Positions 51,599 to 61,700 of a stretch of 64,000 bases of DNA are shown one piece after another; position 1 is the first letter of the stretch; each line of letters opens with the position of its first letter. Made by a program: the position numbers and the translations under genes. The notes under the pieces were generated by a model. It saw only the letters and a program-made list of their open reading frames with translations, was not told where the DNA came from and did not search any database. Source of the DNA: Aeromonas sobria (lineage in GTDB: Bacteria > Pseudomonadota > Gammaproteobacteria > Enterobacterales > Aeromonadaceae); the NCBI RefSeq assembly GCF_000820145.1, contig NZ_CDBW01000017.1, positions 276,301-340,300 of the forward strand, given 5' to 3'.

Positions 51599-51601
51599 TC
51601 A

Positions 51602-52081
51602 TCAGAAGTTGAAACCGACCCCGAGGCTCAACGCTTGATCTGCGGTGAAGGCACTGACGCCATAGTTGGCAGTGAGGGAGAGCCTTGGGGTCAGCAGCAG
51701 GCTGGAGTTGAGCTCCAGCAGGGTGCTGCCCTGAGTAAGGTCGAGATGCTTGATCTGGCTGCCGATATTGAGCTCGGGTGATAGCTGGTAACGTACCCCT
51801 GAGCTCATATTGAAACCCGATTGGCGATTTTGATCCGCCACCGCTGGCCCCGCTTCCATAAAGAGGGTCACATCATCCACCACCGGATATTGATAGCCGC
51901 TATTGACCAGCCAGAGATCAAAACTGTCGCTGTGATGGCTATGGCCGTTGAGCAGCACCCCTGAGTAACTTTTGACATAAAGAGACGGGTTGGATTGTGG
52001 CTGAACCACTGCCCAGTCGGCGGCCTGTACGGCCATGCTGGCGCAGGATGCAAGCAATGTGATGATGAGCGATTTGACCAT
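51602..52081 (-). CDS. Small outer-membrane beta-barrel-like protein
   Basis: The protein has 159 residues from ATG 52081 (GGGAGGGG upstream), with a signal peptide ending 'MAVQA'. The mature part alternates polar and hydrophobic residues in repeated strands ('LTLFMEAGPAV'-like, 'TLLELNSSLLLTPRLSLTANYGVSAF') and ends with phenylalanine ('LGVGFNF'), the usual end of outer-membrane barrels. I cannot name the family. It is convergent with the RraA-family gene and divergent from the META-domain gene. Confidence 0.65.
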   Translation of the reverse strand: MVKSLIITLLASCASMAVQAADWAVVQPQSNPSLYVKSYSGVLLNGHSHHSDSFDLWLVNSGYQYPVVDDVTLFMEAGPAVADQNRQSGFNMSSGVRYQLSPELNIGSQIKHLDLTQGSTLLELNSSLLLTPRLSLTANYGVSAFTADQALSLGVGFNF

Positions 52082-52238
52082 TCGTTTCCCCTCCCTGGGT
52101 CCGGAACTGAGCTTAAGCATGGCACATGCCAGTTGGGAGTAAAGTGAAGCTTGATCACAATTAAATCCTTTGGCATGGTCGCTGACCATGATAAACAGGC
52201 TGCCGTATTGATGGCTCCATTTATTAAGAGGTGAATCC

Positions 52239-52637
52239 ATGAACAAGAAACTGACTCTGCTGGCCGCGCTAGCTCTGGGAGGCTGCGCAATGGCAACAGG
52301 TTCCAGCATGGCTCAACTGCAAGCATCCAGCTGGCAGCTGCAAGGCGCCACCGGCGATACCTTTACCCTGCAAGTTGCCGATGGCAACGTGGCGGGCAAG
52401 GGCGGCTGCAACCGCTATTTTGGCGGTATCACCCAGCAGGGGGACGGTGTCTTGACGCTGGGCGCCATGGGGGCAACCCGCATGATGTGCATCGGTGATG
52501 ATATGAACAAAGAGATGGAGTACCTGCAAAAGCTGGAGAAGGTGGCTACCTATTCCATCAACGGTAACCAGCTGACCCTGAGCGATGCCAACAAGGCTGC
52601 CCTGCTCACCTTCAACGCCATGCCTGCCACCAAATAA
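52239..52637 (+). CDS. META-domain (HslJ-like) lipoprotein
   Basis: The protein has 132 residues. The lipobox LALGGC marks a lipoprotein. 'ASSWQLQGATGDTFTLQVADGNVAGKGGCNRYFGGITQQGDGVLTLGAMGATRMMC' is the META/HslJ signature (GCNRYFG, TRMMC). HslJ is linked to novobiocin resistance in E. coli; the molecular role is unclear. A terminator follows at 52677. Confidence 0.85.
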   Translation: MNKKLTLLAALALGGCAMATGSSMAQLQASSWQLQGATGDTFTLQVADGNVAGKGGCNRYFGGITQQGDGVLTLGAMGATRMMCIGDDMNKEMEYLQKLEKVATYSINGNQLTLSDANKAALLTFNAMPATK

Positions 52638-52676
52638 CGGCATACCGTATTTGATGACCTTAACTGGTCATACGTT

Positions 52677-52707
52677 CAGAGCCACCCGTCGGGTGGCTCT
52701 GTTTTTA
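52677..52707 (+). terminator. Rho-independent terminator
   Basis: CAGAGCCACCC / GGGTGGCTCTG stem followed by TTTTTAT, 40 bases after the META-domain gene. Confidence 0.92.
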
Positions 52708-52762
52708 TGGCCAGATTTTCGCTCTGCCCGGATGGACTAGCTGTGTAAACCCATTAGCTTGC

Positions 52763-55700
52763 TCAGGTTGTCGCCACCGTCTCATCGGGTGAGGTGATGG
52801 TGGTGGGCAGTTTATCGATCCGCACCGCCGCGACCTTGAACTCGGGGATCTTGGCGTGGGGATCGGTGGCATTGATGGTGAGTCGGTTGGCCGGGGCTTC
52901 GGCAAAGTGGAACGGGATGAACACCACGCCCGGCTGCATCCGTTTGGTGACGAAGGCGGGCAGTTCGATATGGCCGCGGCGGCTGGTGACCTTCACCCGC
53001 TCACTGTTGCTGATACCCATTCGCTCGGCGTCCACCACGCTCATCATCACCCGTGGCCCAGCCAGTTTGTCGAGCCCCTTGGTCTTGCGGGTCATGGTGC
53101 CGGTGTGGAACTGCTCCAGCAGGCGGCCGGTGGTGAGCACGATGGGATAGGTCTCGTCGGGCAGTTCGGCGGCATAGCGGAACGGGGTGGCGACCATCTC
53201 TCCCTTGCCACGGGTGAACTGCTTGCCGTGGAGCAGGCGAGTGCCTTCGGGGGTCCCGTCGTTGCAGGGCCACTGCAACCCTGCCGGCCCCACCTTGTCC
53301 CACTGGATGCCGGCGTATTGCGGGGTGACCCGGCAGATCTCGGCGGTGATCTCCTGCGGGTGTTGATAGCGCCAGTCGCCGCCCATGGCGTTGGCGATCT
53401 GCTGGATGATCCACCAATCCTCCCGCGCCTCACCGGGCGCCTTGAGGGCAGGGGAGATGCGCTGCACCCGTCGCTCGGTGTTGGTGAAGTGGCCGCTCTT
53501 CTCGGCAAAGGAGCAGGAGGGGAGCACCACATCGGCCAGTTGGGCTGTTTCGGAGAGGAAGATATCCTGCACCACCAGAAACTCCAGCTGCTTGAGCCCC
53601 TCGATAACGTGGTGCTGATCCGGATCGCTCAGCACCGGGTTTTCACCCATCACATAGAGTCCCTTGATGCTGCCCGCACAGGCGGCATCTATGGTCTCGG
53701 TGAGGGTGAGGCCAGGCGTGTGCGGCAAGTCTGGTTGCTGCCAGGCGGCTGCGAAGCGGGCATGCACCTCGGGGTTGGCCACCTTCTGATAGCCGGGCAG
53801 GCAGTTGGGCAGTGCCCCCATGTCGCAGGCACCCTGCACGTTGGACTGGCCCCGCAGCGGGTTGATGCCGCCCCCTTCGATGCCGATGTTGCCGCACAGC
53901 AGTTGCAGGTTGGCGATGGCCCGCACGTTGTCGTGGCCGGTGGTGTGCTGGGTGATCCCCATCGAGTAGTAGATGGCGGTGCGTTCGGCGGTGCCGATGA
54001 GGCGGGCGAGCTCGATCACCTGCTCGGCCGGCACGCCGGTGACGAGGGCCACCTTGTCCGGCGCATAGGCGGGGGAGAGCACTTCGGCTTGCAGCGCCTC
54101 GAACCCTTCCACCCGTGCGGCGATATAAGCCTTGTCGTGCCAGTTGTTCTGGATGATCTGCTGCATCAGGCCGTTGAGCAGCATCACGTCGGTGCCGGGG
54201 CGATGGGCCAGATAGAGGCTGGCGTGGTCGGCCATTTCGATCCGCTTCGGGTCGGCCACTACCAGCCGCGCCTTGCCCATGGTGACGGCCCGCTTGATAT
54301 GGGATCCGATGATGGGGTGGGCTGCCGAGGTGTCGGAGCCGATGATGAAGATGAGATCCGAGTGGTCGATGCTCGGGATGTCGTTGGTCATGGCGCCGCT
54401 GCCGAGCGATGCCTCCAGCCCGGTGACGGTGGAGGCGTGGCAGAGCCGCGCGCAGTGATCCACGTTGTTGGTGCCCAGCTCCCGGCGCATGAACTTCTGG
54501 AACAGGTAGTTCTCTTCGTTGGTGGTCTTGGCCGACGAGAAACCCGCCAGCGCATCGCTGCCATAGTGCTGGCGCAGGGCGGTGAAGCGCTCGGCGACTA
54601 GGGCAATGGCCTCCTGCCAGCTGGCGGGCACCAGCTCGCCATCTATGCGGATAAGCGGGGTAGTGAGGCGCTCCTCGCTCTGGATAAAGTCAAAGCCGAA
54701 GCGTCCCTTGACGCAGAGCTGCCCCTGATTGACCGGTGAGTTGCGGTTCCCCTCCACATAGCGGATGCGGTTGCGCGCCTCATCGACATAGAGGGTGACG
54801 CCGCAGCCGACCCCGCAGTAGGTACAGATGGTATTGACCGGCGTGAGCAGCTCGGTGCGCCCCTGCGACTTGTCGCGGGCATCCACCAGGGCGCCGGTGG
54901 GGCAGACCTGTACACAGGCGCCGCACTGCACGCAATGGGAGTCGCCCATCGCCAGCCCGGCATCGAACTGCGGCCGGTTCGAGAGGGAGCCATCGCTGCT
55001 CTTGGCAAAGCGCAGTACCCCTTGTACCGCCTGCTGGCCGCAGGTCTGTACGCACTGGCCACAGCCGATGCAGCGGTTGGCATCGAACACGATAAATTCG
55101 CTGCTGTTATCCACGGCAAACTTCTGGCACTGGCGGGTATCGAGGGTGCTCTGCTCGACCTTGTATTCGGTGGCGTAGTCGCGCAGTGCACAATCGGTGT
55201 TGGCCTGACAGCCGCACTCGAGGCAGCGGCTGGCCTCGCTGCGGGCATCGTTGTCACTCAAACCGCGCTCCACCTCGGCAAAGCTGCCCTCGCGATCCTT
55301 ATCTGCCAGATGGGGCATGATGGTGCGGGCGACTTGCTTGAGGTGGGCAAACTGGGCGGGATCGACCTGCTTGAGTTTGGGGGCCTTGCAGGCGTTGAAG
55401 GGGCGAACCGGATCAACCATGTCACCGTGGAGGAACTGATCGATGGCCAGCGCCGCCTTGCGACCATCGGCGACCGCCTCGATGGCGGTGGCGGGTCCAC
55501 GGCGCAGATCGCCGATGGCGAACAGGTTGCCGTGGCCGCTGTGCATGGTCTCGGGATGGGACTCTAAAGTTTGCCAGCGGGTGAAGGGGAGGGTGAGGGG
55601 CTCCCCTTCCATAAAGCTGAGATCCGGCTGCTGCGACACAGCCGCAATCACGGTATCGAACTCTTCGATGAGGAATTCGCCGGTGGGCTCCGGGCGGCGG

Positions 55701-56944
55701 CGACCGGAGGCGTCCGGCTCGCCGAGGGCCATCTTCTCGAGGCGCACCTGACAGACGCGACCACGGCTATCCGGCAGATTCTCTACCGGATTGGTCAGCA
55801 TCATGAAGCGCACCCCTTCCTGCTCCGCCTCGTCGATCTCGTACGCTTCGGCGGGCATCTCGGCGCGGGTGCGGCGATAGATCAGGGTGGTTTCTGCCCC
55901 CAGCCTCACCGCCGTGCGGGCGCAGTCGATGGCGGTGTTGCCGCCGCCGATCACCGCAACTCTTTTGCCGGTGGTGAGCCGCTTGGTGAGCATCTGATCC
56001 TTGAGGTAATCAACCCCGAGATAACAGCCGCCCAGGGTGCTGCCAGGGTAATCCATCGATACGGCCTTGGAGGCGCCGACCGCCAGACAGACCGCATCAT
56101 AGTCGCGGCACAGCGCCGAGAGGGAGAGCTGGTGGCCCAGTCGCTGCTTGGTGTGGATCCGCATGCCACTCTGGCACATCAGGTCGATCTCCTGATCGAG
56201 GATCGCCTTGGGCAGCCGGTACTCGGGGATGCCGTAGCGCAGCCAGCCACCCGCCTCGGGCATCGCCTCAAACAGGTCGACCTCGAACCCCTCGTAACCC
56301 AGATAGTAACCACAAGTGAGGCCGCCCGGGCCGCTGCCGATGATGGCAACCCGCTTGCCCTTGGCGGGCTTCTTTGCTGGTTGATAGGGGGCCGCTTCTG
56401 CCAGGTCCAGATCTGCTGCGTGGCGCTTGAGGTGGCGAATGGCCAGCGGCTCATCCACCAGCGCGCGGCGGCACTCCGCCTCACAAAAAGCGGGGCAGAC
56501 CCGGCCGATGGAGAGGGGCATCGGCAGGGTTTGCTTGATGACTGCCATCGCCGCTTCGTGCTCCCCCATGGCGATGTGGTGCAGATAGGATTGAATGTCC
56601 ACCCCGGCCGGGCAGGCGCGCTGGCAGGGAGCCTCGCAATCGGCGTAGTGATCCGAGAGGATGCGGCCGAGCGCCTGCTGGCGGTGGGTGCTCAGGGCAT
56701 CGCTGTGGCTGGTGATCACCATCCCTGCCTCGGGGCGGGTCTCGCAGGCGCGGCGGATGCCGAGTCCGGCAATCTCGACCACGCAGAGATCGCACGGTGT
56801 CTTGGGGGCGCTGGTGTTGTCACCGCACAGGGAGGGAATGTCGATCTGGTGCTGTTTGGCGATATGGAGCAGGGTCTGGGTCGGGTCAACCGTCAACTGA
56901 GCCCCATCGAGAGTAATGGTGATCATGGCGTCATAAACTCGCAT
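52763..56944 (-). CDS. Single-chain formate dehydrogenase-like molybdoenzyme with fused NAD(P)H:FAD and 2Fe-2S modules
   Basis: The protein has 1393 residues (an ATG at 56926 would remove six). Order: NuoG/HndA-type 2Fe-2S domain (about 8-85; 'IPSLCG', 'CDLC'); GltD-like module (about 100-560; CxxxCxxxCP at 'CEAPCQRACP', FAD 'IIGSGPGGL', NAD(P) 'VIGGGNTAID'); ferredoxin repeats ('CIGCGQCVQTCG', 'CVQCGACVQVCP', about 620-690); then a molybdopterin catalytic part with the 4Fe-4S site from C707 ('CTYCGVGCG') and C835 in 'DHCARLCHAST', the place of selenocysteine in FdhF. So it is a cysteine enzyme. It probably oxidises formate with NAD(P)+, or the reverse. No accessory FDH gene is next to it. 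Confidence 0.85.
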   Translation of the reverse strand: MRVYDAMITITLDGAQLTVDPTQTLLHIAKQHQIDIPSLCGDNTSAPKTPCDLCVVEIAGLGIRRACETRPEAGMVITSHSDALSTHRQQALGRILSDHYADCEAPCQRACPAGVDIQSYLHHIAMGEHEAAMAVIKQTLPMPLSIGRVCPAFCEAECRRALVDEPLAIRHLKRHAADLDLAEAAPYQPAKKPAKGKRVAIIGSGPGGLTCGYYLGYEGFEVDLFEAMPEAGGWLRYGIPEYRLPKAILDQEIDLMCQSGMRIHTKQRLGHQLSLSALCRDYDAVCLAVGASKAVSMDYPGSTLGGCYLGVDYLKDQMLTKRLTTGKRVAVIGGGNTAIDCARTAVRLGAETTLIYRRTRAEMPAEAYEIDEAEQEGVRFMMLTNPVENLPDSRGRVCQVRLEKMALGEPDASGRRRPEPTGEFLIEEFDTVIAAVSQQPDLSFMEGEPLTLPFTRWQTLESHPETMHSGHGNLFAIGDLRRGPATAIEAVADGRKAALAIDQFLHGDMVDPVRPFNACKAPKLKQVDPAQFAHLKQVARTIMPHLADKDREGSFAEVERGLSDNDARSEASRCLECGCQANTDCALRDYATEYKVEQSTLDTRQCQKFAVDNSSEFIVFDANRCIGCGQCVQTCGQQAVQGVLRFAKSSDGSLSNRPQFDAGLAMGDSHCVQCGACVQVCPTGALVDARDKSQGRTELLTPVNTICTYCGVGCGVTLYVDEARNRIRYVEGNRNSPVNQGQLCVKGRFGFDFIQSEERLTTPLIRIDGELVPASWQEAIALVAERFTALRQHYGSDALAGFSSAKTTNEENYLFQKFMRRELGTNNVDHCARLCHASTVTGLEASLGSGAMTNDIPSIDHSDLIFIIGSDTSAAHPIIGSHIKRAVTMGKARLVVADPKRIEMADHASLYLAHRPGTDVMLLNGLMQQIIQNNWHDKAYIAARVEGFEALQAEVLSPAYAPDKVALVTGVPAEQVIELARLIGTAERTAIYYSMGITQHTTGHDNVRAIANLQLLCGNIGIEGGGINPLRGQSNVQGACDMGALPNCLPGYQKVANPEVHARFAAAWQQPDLPHTPGLTLTETIDAACAGSIKGLYVMGENPVLSDPDQHHVIEGLKQLEFLVVQDIFLSETAQLADVVLPSCSFAEKSGHFTNTERRVQRISPALKAPGEAREDWWIIQQIANAMGGDWRYQHPQEITAEICRVTPQYAGIQWDKVGPAGLQWPCNDGTPEGTRLLHGKQFTRGKGEMVATPFRYAAELPDETYPIVLTTGRLLEQFHTGTMTRKTKGLDKLAGPRVMMSVVDAERMGISNSERVKVTSRRGHIELPAFVTKRMQPGVVFIPFHFAEAPANRLTINATDPHAKIPEFKVAAVRIDKLPTTITSPDETVATT

Positions 56945-57502
56945 TCAAGGCGCAGAAAATGCTGCATCTGGCGGAGCCAGCAGGGGAGGCGACAGGGACG
57001 TCGCGTGCTATGCACTCACCATAACAAATATTATTTACAACTTTATTTGATTTTGGACAGGTTATTGCGCTAAACAAGAAAACGATTTCAGGGTGGTGAT
57101 TAGGACCGAAGTTAGATGGACAAATGAGAGGTTTCGTTGTTTTTCGTTACCAGATAAGCCGTTTATTACTGTGCATGTCAGATTTGAGCTGGTTGTAACA
57201 GGGGCCAGAGTTCCATAAGGAGCAGGTTGTGTTGAGCCTGTATTTTCAACTTTTTTTGAAGATGGTAGATGGTGCAACCGCATCAGGCGATGCTGCATGA
57301 CCGGCGGTCGTGACCGGATCCAATGACTGGAGTCAGTGGTCGGAAATATCACAGCAAGAGATAACCGCGTTTGGGCGTGAACAACTGCCGCTCAATAACA
57401 AGCAACCACCTCTTGCAAGGTGGCTGTGCTATCGGGGGGATATCAGGGCTTTAACCGCCAGTGCCAATGGGCTTTTAATCGCTCACCGGGTGGCTTTTCG
57501 GC
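56945..57502. other. Intergenic gap upstream of the formate dehydrogenase gene
   Basis: In 558 bases I see no convincing gene on either strand. The part nearest the fdh gene (57000-57110) is AT-rich and may hold its promoter. A hairpin AACCACCTCTTGCAAGGTGG lies at 57404-57423. Confidence 0.5.
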
Positions 57503-58714
57503 TCAGTGCGAGATCAGCGTCGGTAATCTGGCTTGCCAAATCTGGTGCCAGTCTTGCAGCTCATTGCGTGGCATCGGGCGGGCACTGAAAAATCCCTGGC
57601 AGACATCGCAGCCCAGTTTGGCCAGTAACTGCCAGGTCTGTACATCTTCAACCCCTTCGGCGACCGATTTGAGCCCCAGCTTGCGAGCCAGTTCGATACT
57701 GGACTCGATAATGGCCAGGCGTGAAGGATCGGCATAGCAGCGATCGACAAACGAGCGATCCAGTTTCAGCTCGGTAAAGGGCAGCAGTGTCAGCTGTTGC
57801 ATCGAGGAGTAGCCGGTACCGAAGTCGTCGATAGAGAGGCCAAAGCCGTGCATCCGCAGTCGGGTGAGCGCTTCCAGTGCCTTGCCAAGATCCTGCACGA
57901 ACGAGCTTTCGGTCACTTCCAGGGTGATCAGCTCAGGGTTGACACCCCAGCGCTGGCACTGGTTGATCAGGCTGTGGCAGAGATCTCCCTCGATCAGCGA
58001 GGTGCTTGACAGGTTCATCGACAGATTGAGGGAGAGGCCGGTCTGTTCCCACAGGTGACAATCTTGCAACGACTTGTTGATGATGACCTCGGTCAGCTGA
58101 TCGATAAGACCGTTATTTTCGGCCAGGGGAATAAACACGTTGGGTGAAATAAGGCCATGTTGCGGATGCTGCCAGCGGGCCAGCGCCTCCATCCCTACCC
58201 ATTGGCCGGACGCAAAGGCGACCTTGGGTTGGTACCAGGGCAACAGCTGGTCATTGTCGAGGCCGCGCTGCAACTCGTCCACCGTGAGGGTGGGGCCATC
58301 CTCCTTGCCAGCAGGGGCGGAGGCCGGTGACCAGGCACGGATCAATTGTTGCAACTGTTGTGAGCTCGACGGCTTGTCGATGCGGCCCAGTACATGAAGG
58401 CCATAGGCGGTGCTCATGCGCAGCACTGCATCGACCACATCATCTTCCAGCGCACTGGATAGGATGATTCCGCCTTGAAAGCCCCCCAGCGAGAGGCGGC
58501 GCAGTAGCGCCATGCCATCCATGCCGGGCATCCGCAGGTCGCACAGCACAATGTCGATGCTGTGATTCTGGCACTGGGTCAGCGCCTCGATGCCGTCCCC
58601 CGCCTCCAGCAGGTGTTGATAACCGAGCCCACGGATCTGGTGCATCAGGGTCTTGCGCTGAAACGCATGGTCTTCCACGACCATGATGACCAGCTCATTT
58701 GCCGCGTTATTCAT
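57503..58714 (-). CDS. REC-EAL response regulator, c-di-GMP phosphodiesterase
   Basis: The protein has 403 residues from ATG 58714. Residues 1-125 are a receiver with phosphoacceptor D59 ('DIVLCDLRMPGMDG'). Residues 155-395 are an EAL domain with the catalytic set: 'EALARW', 'LSMNLSS', 'LEVTESS', 'SIDDFGTGYSS', 'ELKLDRSFV', 'SVAEGVED' and 'CQGFFSARPM', so it should hydrolyse c-di-GMP. The start overlaps the stop of the sensor kinase gene by 8 bases, so the kinase is the likely phosphate donor. There is no DNA-binding domain, unlike VieA. Confidence 0.92.
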   Translation of the reverse strand: MNNAANELVIMVVEDHAFQRKTLMHQIRGLGYQHLLEAGDGIEALTQCQNHSIDIVLCDLRMPGMDGMALLRRLSLGGFQGGIILSSALEDDVVDAVLRMSTAYGLHVLGRIDKPSSSQQLQQLIRAWSPASAPAGKEDGPTLTVDELQRGLDNDQLLPWYQPKVAFASGQWVGMEALARWQHPQHGLISPNVFIPLAENNGLIDQLTEVIINKSLQDCHLWEQTGLSLNLSMNLSSTSLIEGDLCHSLINQCQRWGVNPELITLEVTESSFVQDLGKALEALTRLRMHGFGLSIDDFGTGYSSMQQLTLLPFTELKLDRSFVDRCYADPSRLAIIESSIELARKLGLKSVAEGVEDVQTWQLLAKLGCDVCQGFFSARPMPRNELQDWHQIWQARLPTLISH

Positions 58715-61700
58715 GGAGCCACAATCCCATTTTATGTTCAACGTCGTTCATCAATTCGCTTACCCCTTGCCCCAAATGTTCAAGCTCATTGAGTTGTTTC
58801 AGACGCGCCGCAGATTCAAGCTTAGCCGCCTGTGCTGCCAACAGTACTTCACCAACCATTCTGGCTGCCCCCTTGATACGGTGGGCGACCTCCACTAATT
58901 CTTCACTATCACCAGCGGCGATCGCTTCCTCCATATCTTTGCAATCTTTGCGATTAGAGGCGATGTACTCACTGGCCATGCTTTTGGCGGTCTCGAGATC
59001 GCCAAACAGCCCTTGCCAGCGTTCGCCTAATGTGGAGACGGTGTCCGGCTCTGACAAGCTGGTTGCAACTGCAGGTGCCGCAGGCAACCAGCGGGTTAAC
59101 ATCTGGCGCAGCGACTCCAGCGAGTAGGGTTTGAACAGCATGCCATTCATGCCCGCGGCCTCCATACGAGCAGATGCTTCTTCCGAGGTGTCGGCGGTGA
59201 CCCCGATGATCGGGGCCTCTACCCCTTCTGCCCGCAAGGTTTGGGTCAGAGTGTAACCATCCAGCTTTGGCATATGGCAGTCGGTGAGCAGTAGCGCGAA
59301 GTGCTCATTTTTCCAGGCATGCAACGCTTTTTCGCCATCTTCCACCACGTGGCAATCTACCCCCAAAATAGCCAGCTGGCGGGTCAGCAGCGCACGATTG
59401 ACCAGATGATCGTCTGCTACCAGCACTCGGCCCCCCAGTTTTTCGATGCTGGCTATCCCGTGGGTGACTGCTCGCTCGGTCGTCAATTCGCGACAGCTCT
59501 CGAGCAAGAGGTCAGGATAGAGGGGGGAGTGGCCCAGACGCCACCAGTGTTCGGAGCCCATGCGTGCCCGCAGCGCTTCACGAGGCGAGACCACTACCCC
59601 TTTGAGTGAACTGTTTAGCAACAAGGTGTGCCAGCCACTCCCCAGCGCCGTTTCAAGGGCGCACTCTTCAGCCAGTAGCAAACCGCTCAGATCTTCTGTA
59701 AGCAGCTGTGCATCCAGTGGCATTAATGTGGCCCCCAGCCGTGCCATGGTGGCCTGCAAGCCAGGGTCATCACCGACAAACCACCATTCGCTGCCCGCGA
59801 GGGCCAGGGGTTCCCACAGACCATTCACCAATGGGATCGTGAAACTGAAACAGGAGCCTTCACCGGCCTGACTGCTGACCGCTAGTGTACCGCCCATTTT
59901 TTTAACTAACTGTTCACAGATGGTCAGACCGAGACCGGTACCGCCAAAGCGGCGGGTGATATCGGACTCCACCTGTTCAAACGGGGTGAAGAGCAGCCCG
60001 AGTTTCTCTGTGGCGATACCGATCCCGGTATCAGCGACGGCGATCACCAACTGCTGTTCATCGTAACGGGCCCGGATAGTAACAGAGCCTCGCTCGGTGA
60101 ATTTCACCGCATTATTGAGCAGGTTGGAGATAACCTGGCCGACTCTGATCGGGTCGATATCTGCCAGATCAGGCAGGGCATCATCCCAGTGGATCGCCAC
60201 GTTCAACCCTTTGCCATAGGCCAAAGTGGCATGGCCACGGATCACATCACAGATGACCGATTGCAACCGGCATGATTGGGTGTTGAGGTTGAGCTGACCG
60301 GCTTCAATTTTGGAAAAATCGAGGATGTCGTTGACCAGATAAAGCAGGTTATTGGCCGAGCTCTCCACATTGCGCAGCAGATAGCGCTGGTCATCATTGA
60401 GCTCGCTCATGCGCAGTAGCTCCAGCATGCCGTGCATGCCCGAGATGGGGGTTCTCAGCTCATGGCTCATGGTGGCCAAAAAGCGGCTACGGGCCTGCAT
60501 CGCATGCTCGGCATAGGCGCGGGCTTTACGCAGTTCGTGCTCTTGCTGCTTAAGGATGGTGATATCTTGCACCACCCCGTTCAGCAACAGATCGCCACAC
60601 TTTTGTTGTACAAAGTTGCCACGAATCTGTAAATCGCGTTCACCTTGCAGGGTGGGCACTTTGACTTCCAGCTCCAGTGGCGCAAGGGTACGGGCATGGG
60701 TGGCCACCTCCTCGGCAAATACTGCCAGAATCTCCTCGTCCAGACCGAAGATGGCACCACCGGACTCTGATTCAAGCAAGGTCTGTTGGGGAATGCCCAG
60801 CATGCCACTCACCCCTTGTGACAAGTATAAAAAGCGCCCCTTGCCAACGCCTTGCCACAGATATTGATAGACCACCCCTGGCATGCTGTCGGTGATATCC
60901 CGCAGCCGGGCTTCCACTTCACGGACTTTGTCTTCGGCCGCAGTCAGGGCGCTGATATCGGTTAATACCGTTAATATCCCCTGAACCGTGCCATCGGATG
61001 CGCGGTAAGGCTGTTTGATATAGACAACATTAAGGGGATCTTTGTCTGGTCGCCGTGTTTGACCTGTGCCTTCAAACATCTCTCCGGTGTCCCAAACCCG
61101 CTGCTCGTCGCGCAGCATCTGCTCCCGCTCGGGAGGGGTCATGTGGCCCCAGCCATCGCCAGCGGGATCAGTACCGATAAACAGCGATCGATAGGCTTTG
61201 TTACACAGGGTTAGCTGGTGTTGTCGATCCCGCAAGGCCACCATGTTGGGCAGGGAATCGAGCAAAGTCTGCACAAACAACAATTGCTGGTTGAGTTTTT
61301 CCTCTGCCTGCTGCCGTTGCACGATTTCGCGTTGTAGAGTGCGAGTCCACGCCCAGAACAGGGCAAACAGCAGGGTCGCCGCCGCACCAACCATGACAAA
61401 CCAGAGCAGCACGGTTTCGGTATTGATCCCGGTTTGCACGCTCATCGACAGCCAGCGTTGCTCCAGTTTTTTGATCTCTTCAGGTGGTATCGAATAGAGC
61501 ACCTTGGTCAGGATTTGCTGCAGCATGGGGTCTGGTCGAGTCGCCATGGCCAGCGGGAGGCGCAAATCCTTCCCGGTGTAGACGACCTCGTAGCGCTCAC
61601 TCATCCGTTGATCAATTGATGGCAGGGGCAGCATCACATAATCTGCATCGCCGTTATCCAGCAGTTCCAGCAACCGGCCGTCACTGTGTACTTCGACGAC

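Noticed and set aside
54422..54480. Selenocysteine codon in the formate dehydrogenase gene
   Set aside because: The codon at the active-site position is TGC (cysteine), not in-frame TGA.
52856..54601. Plus-strand open frame of 581 codons
   Set aside because: Antisense to the catalytic part of the formate dehydrogenase gene; no recognisable motif.
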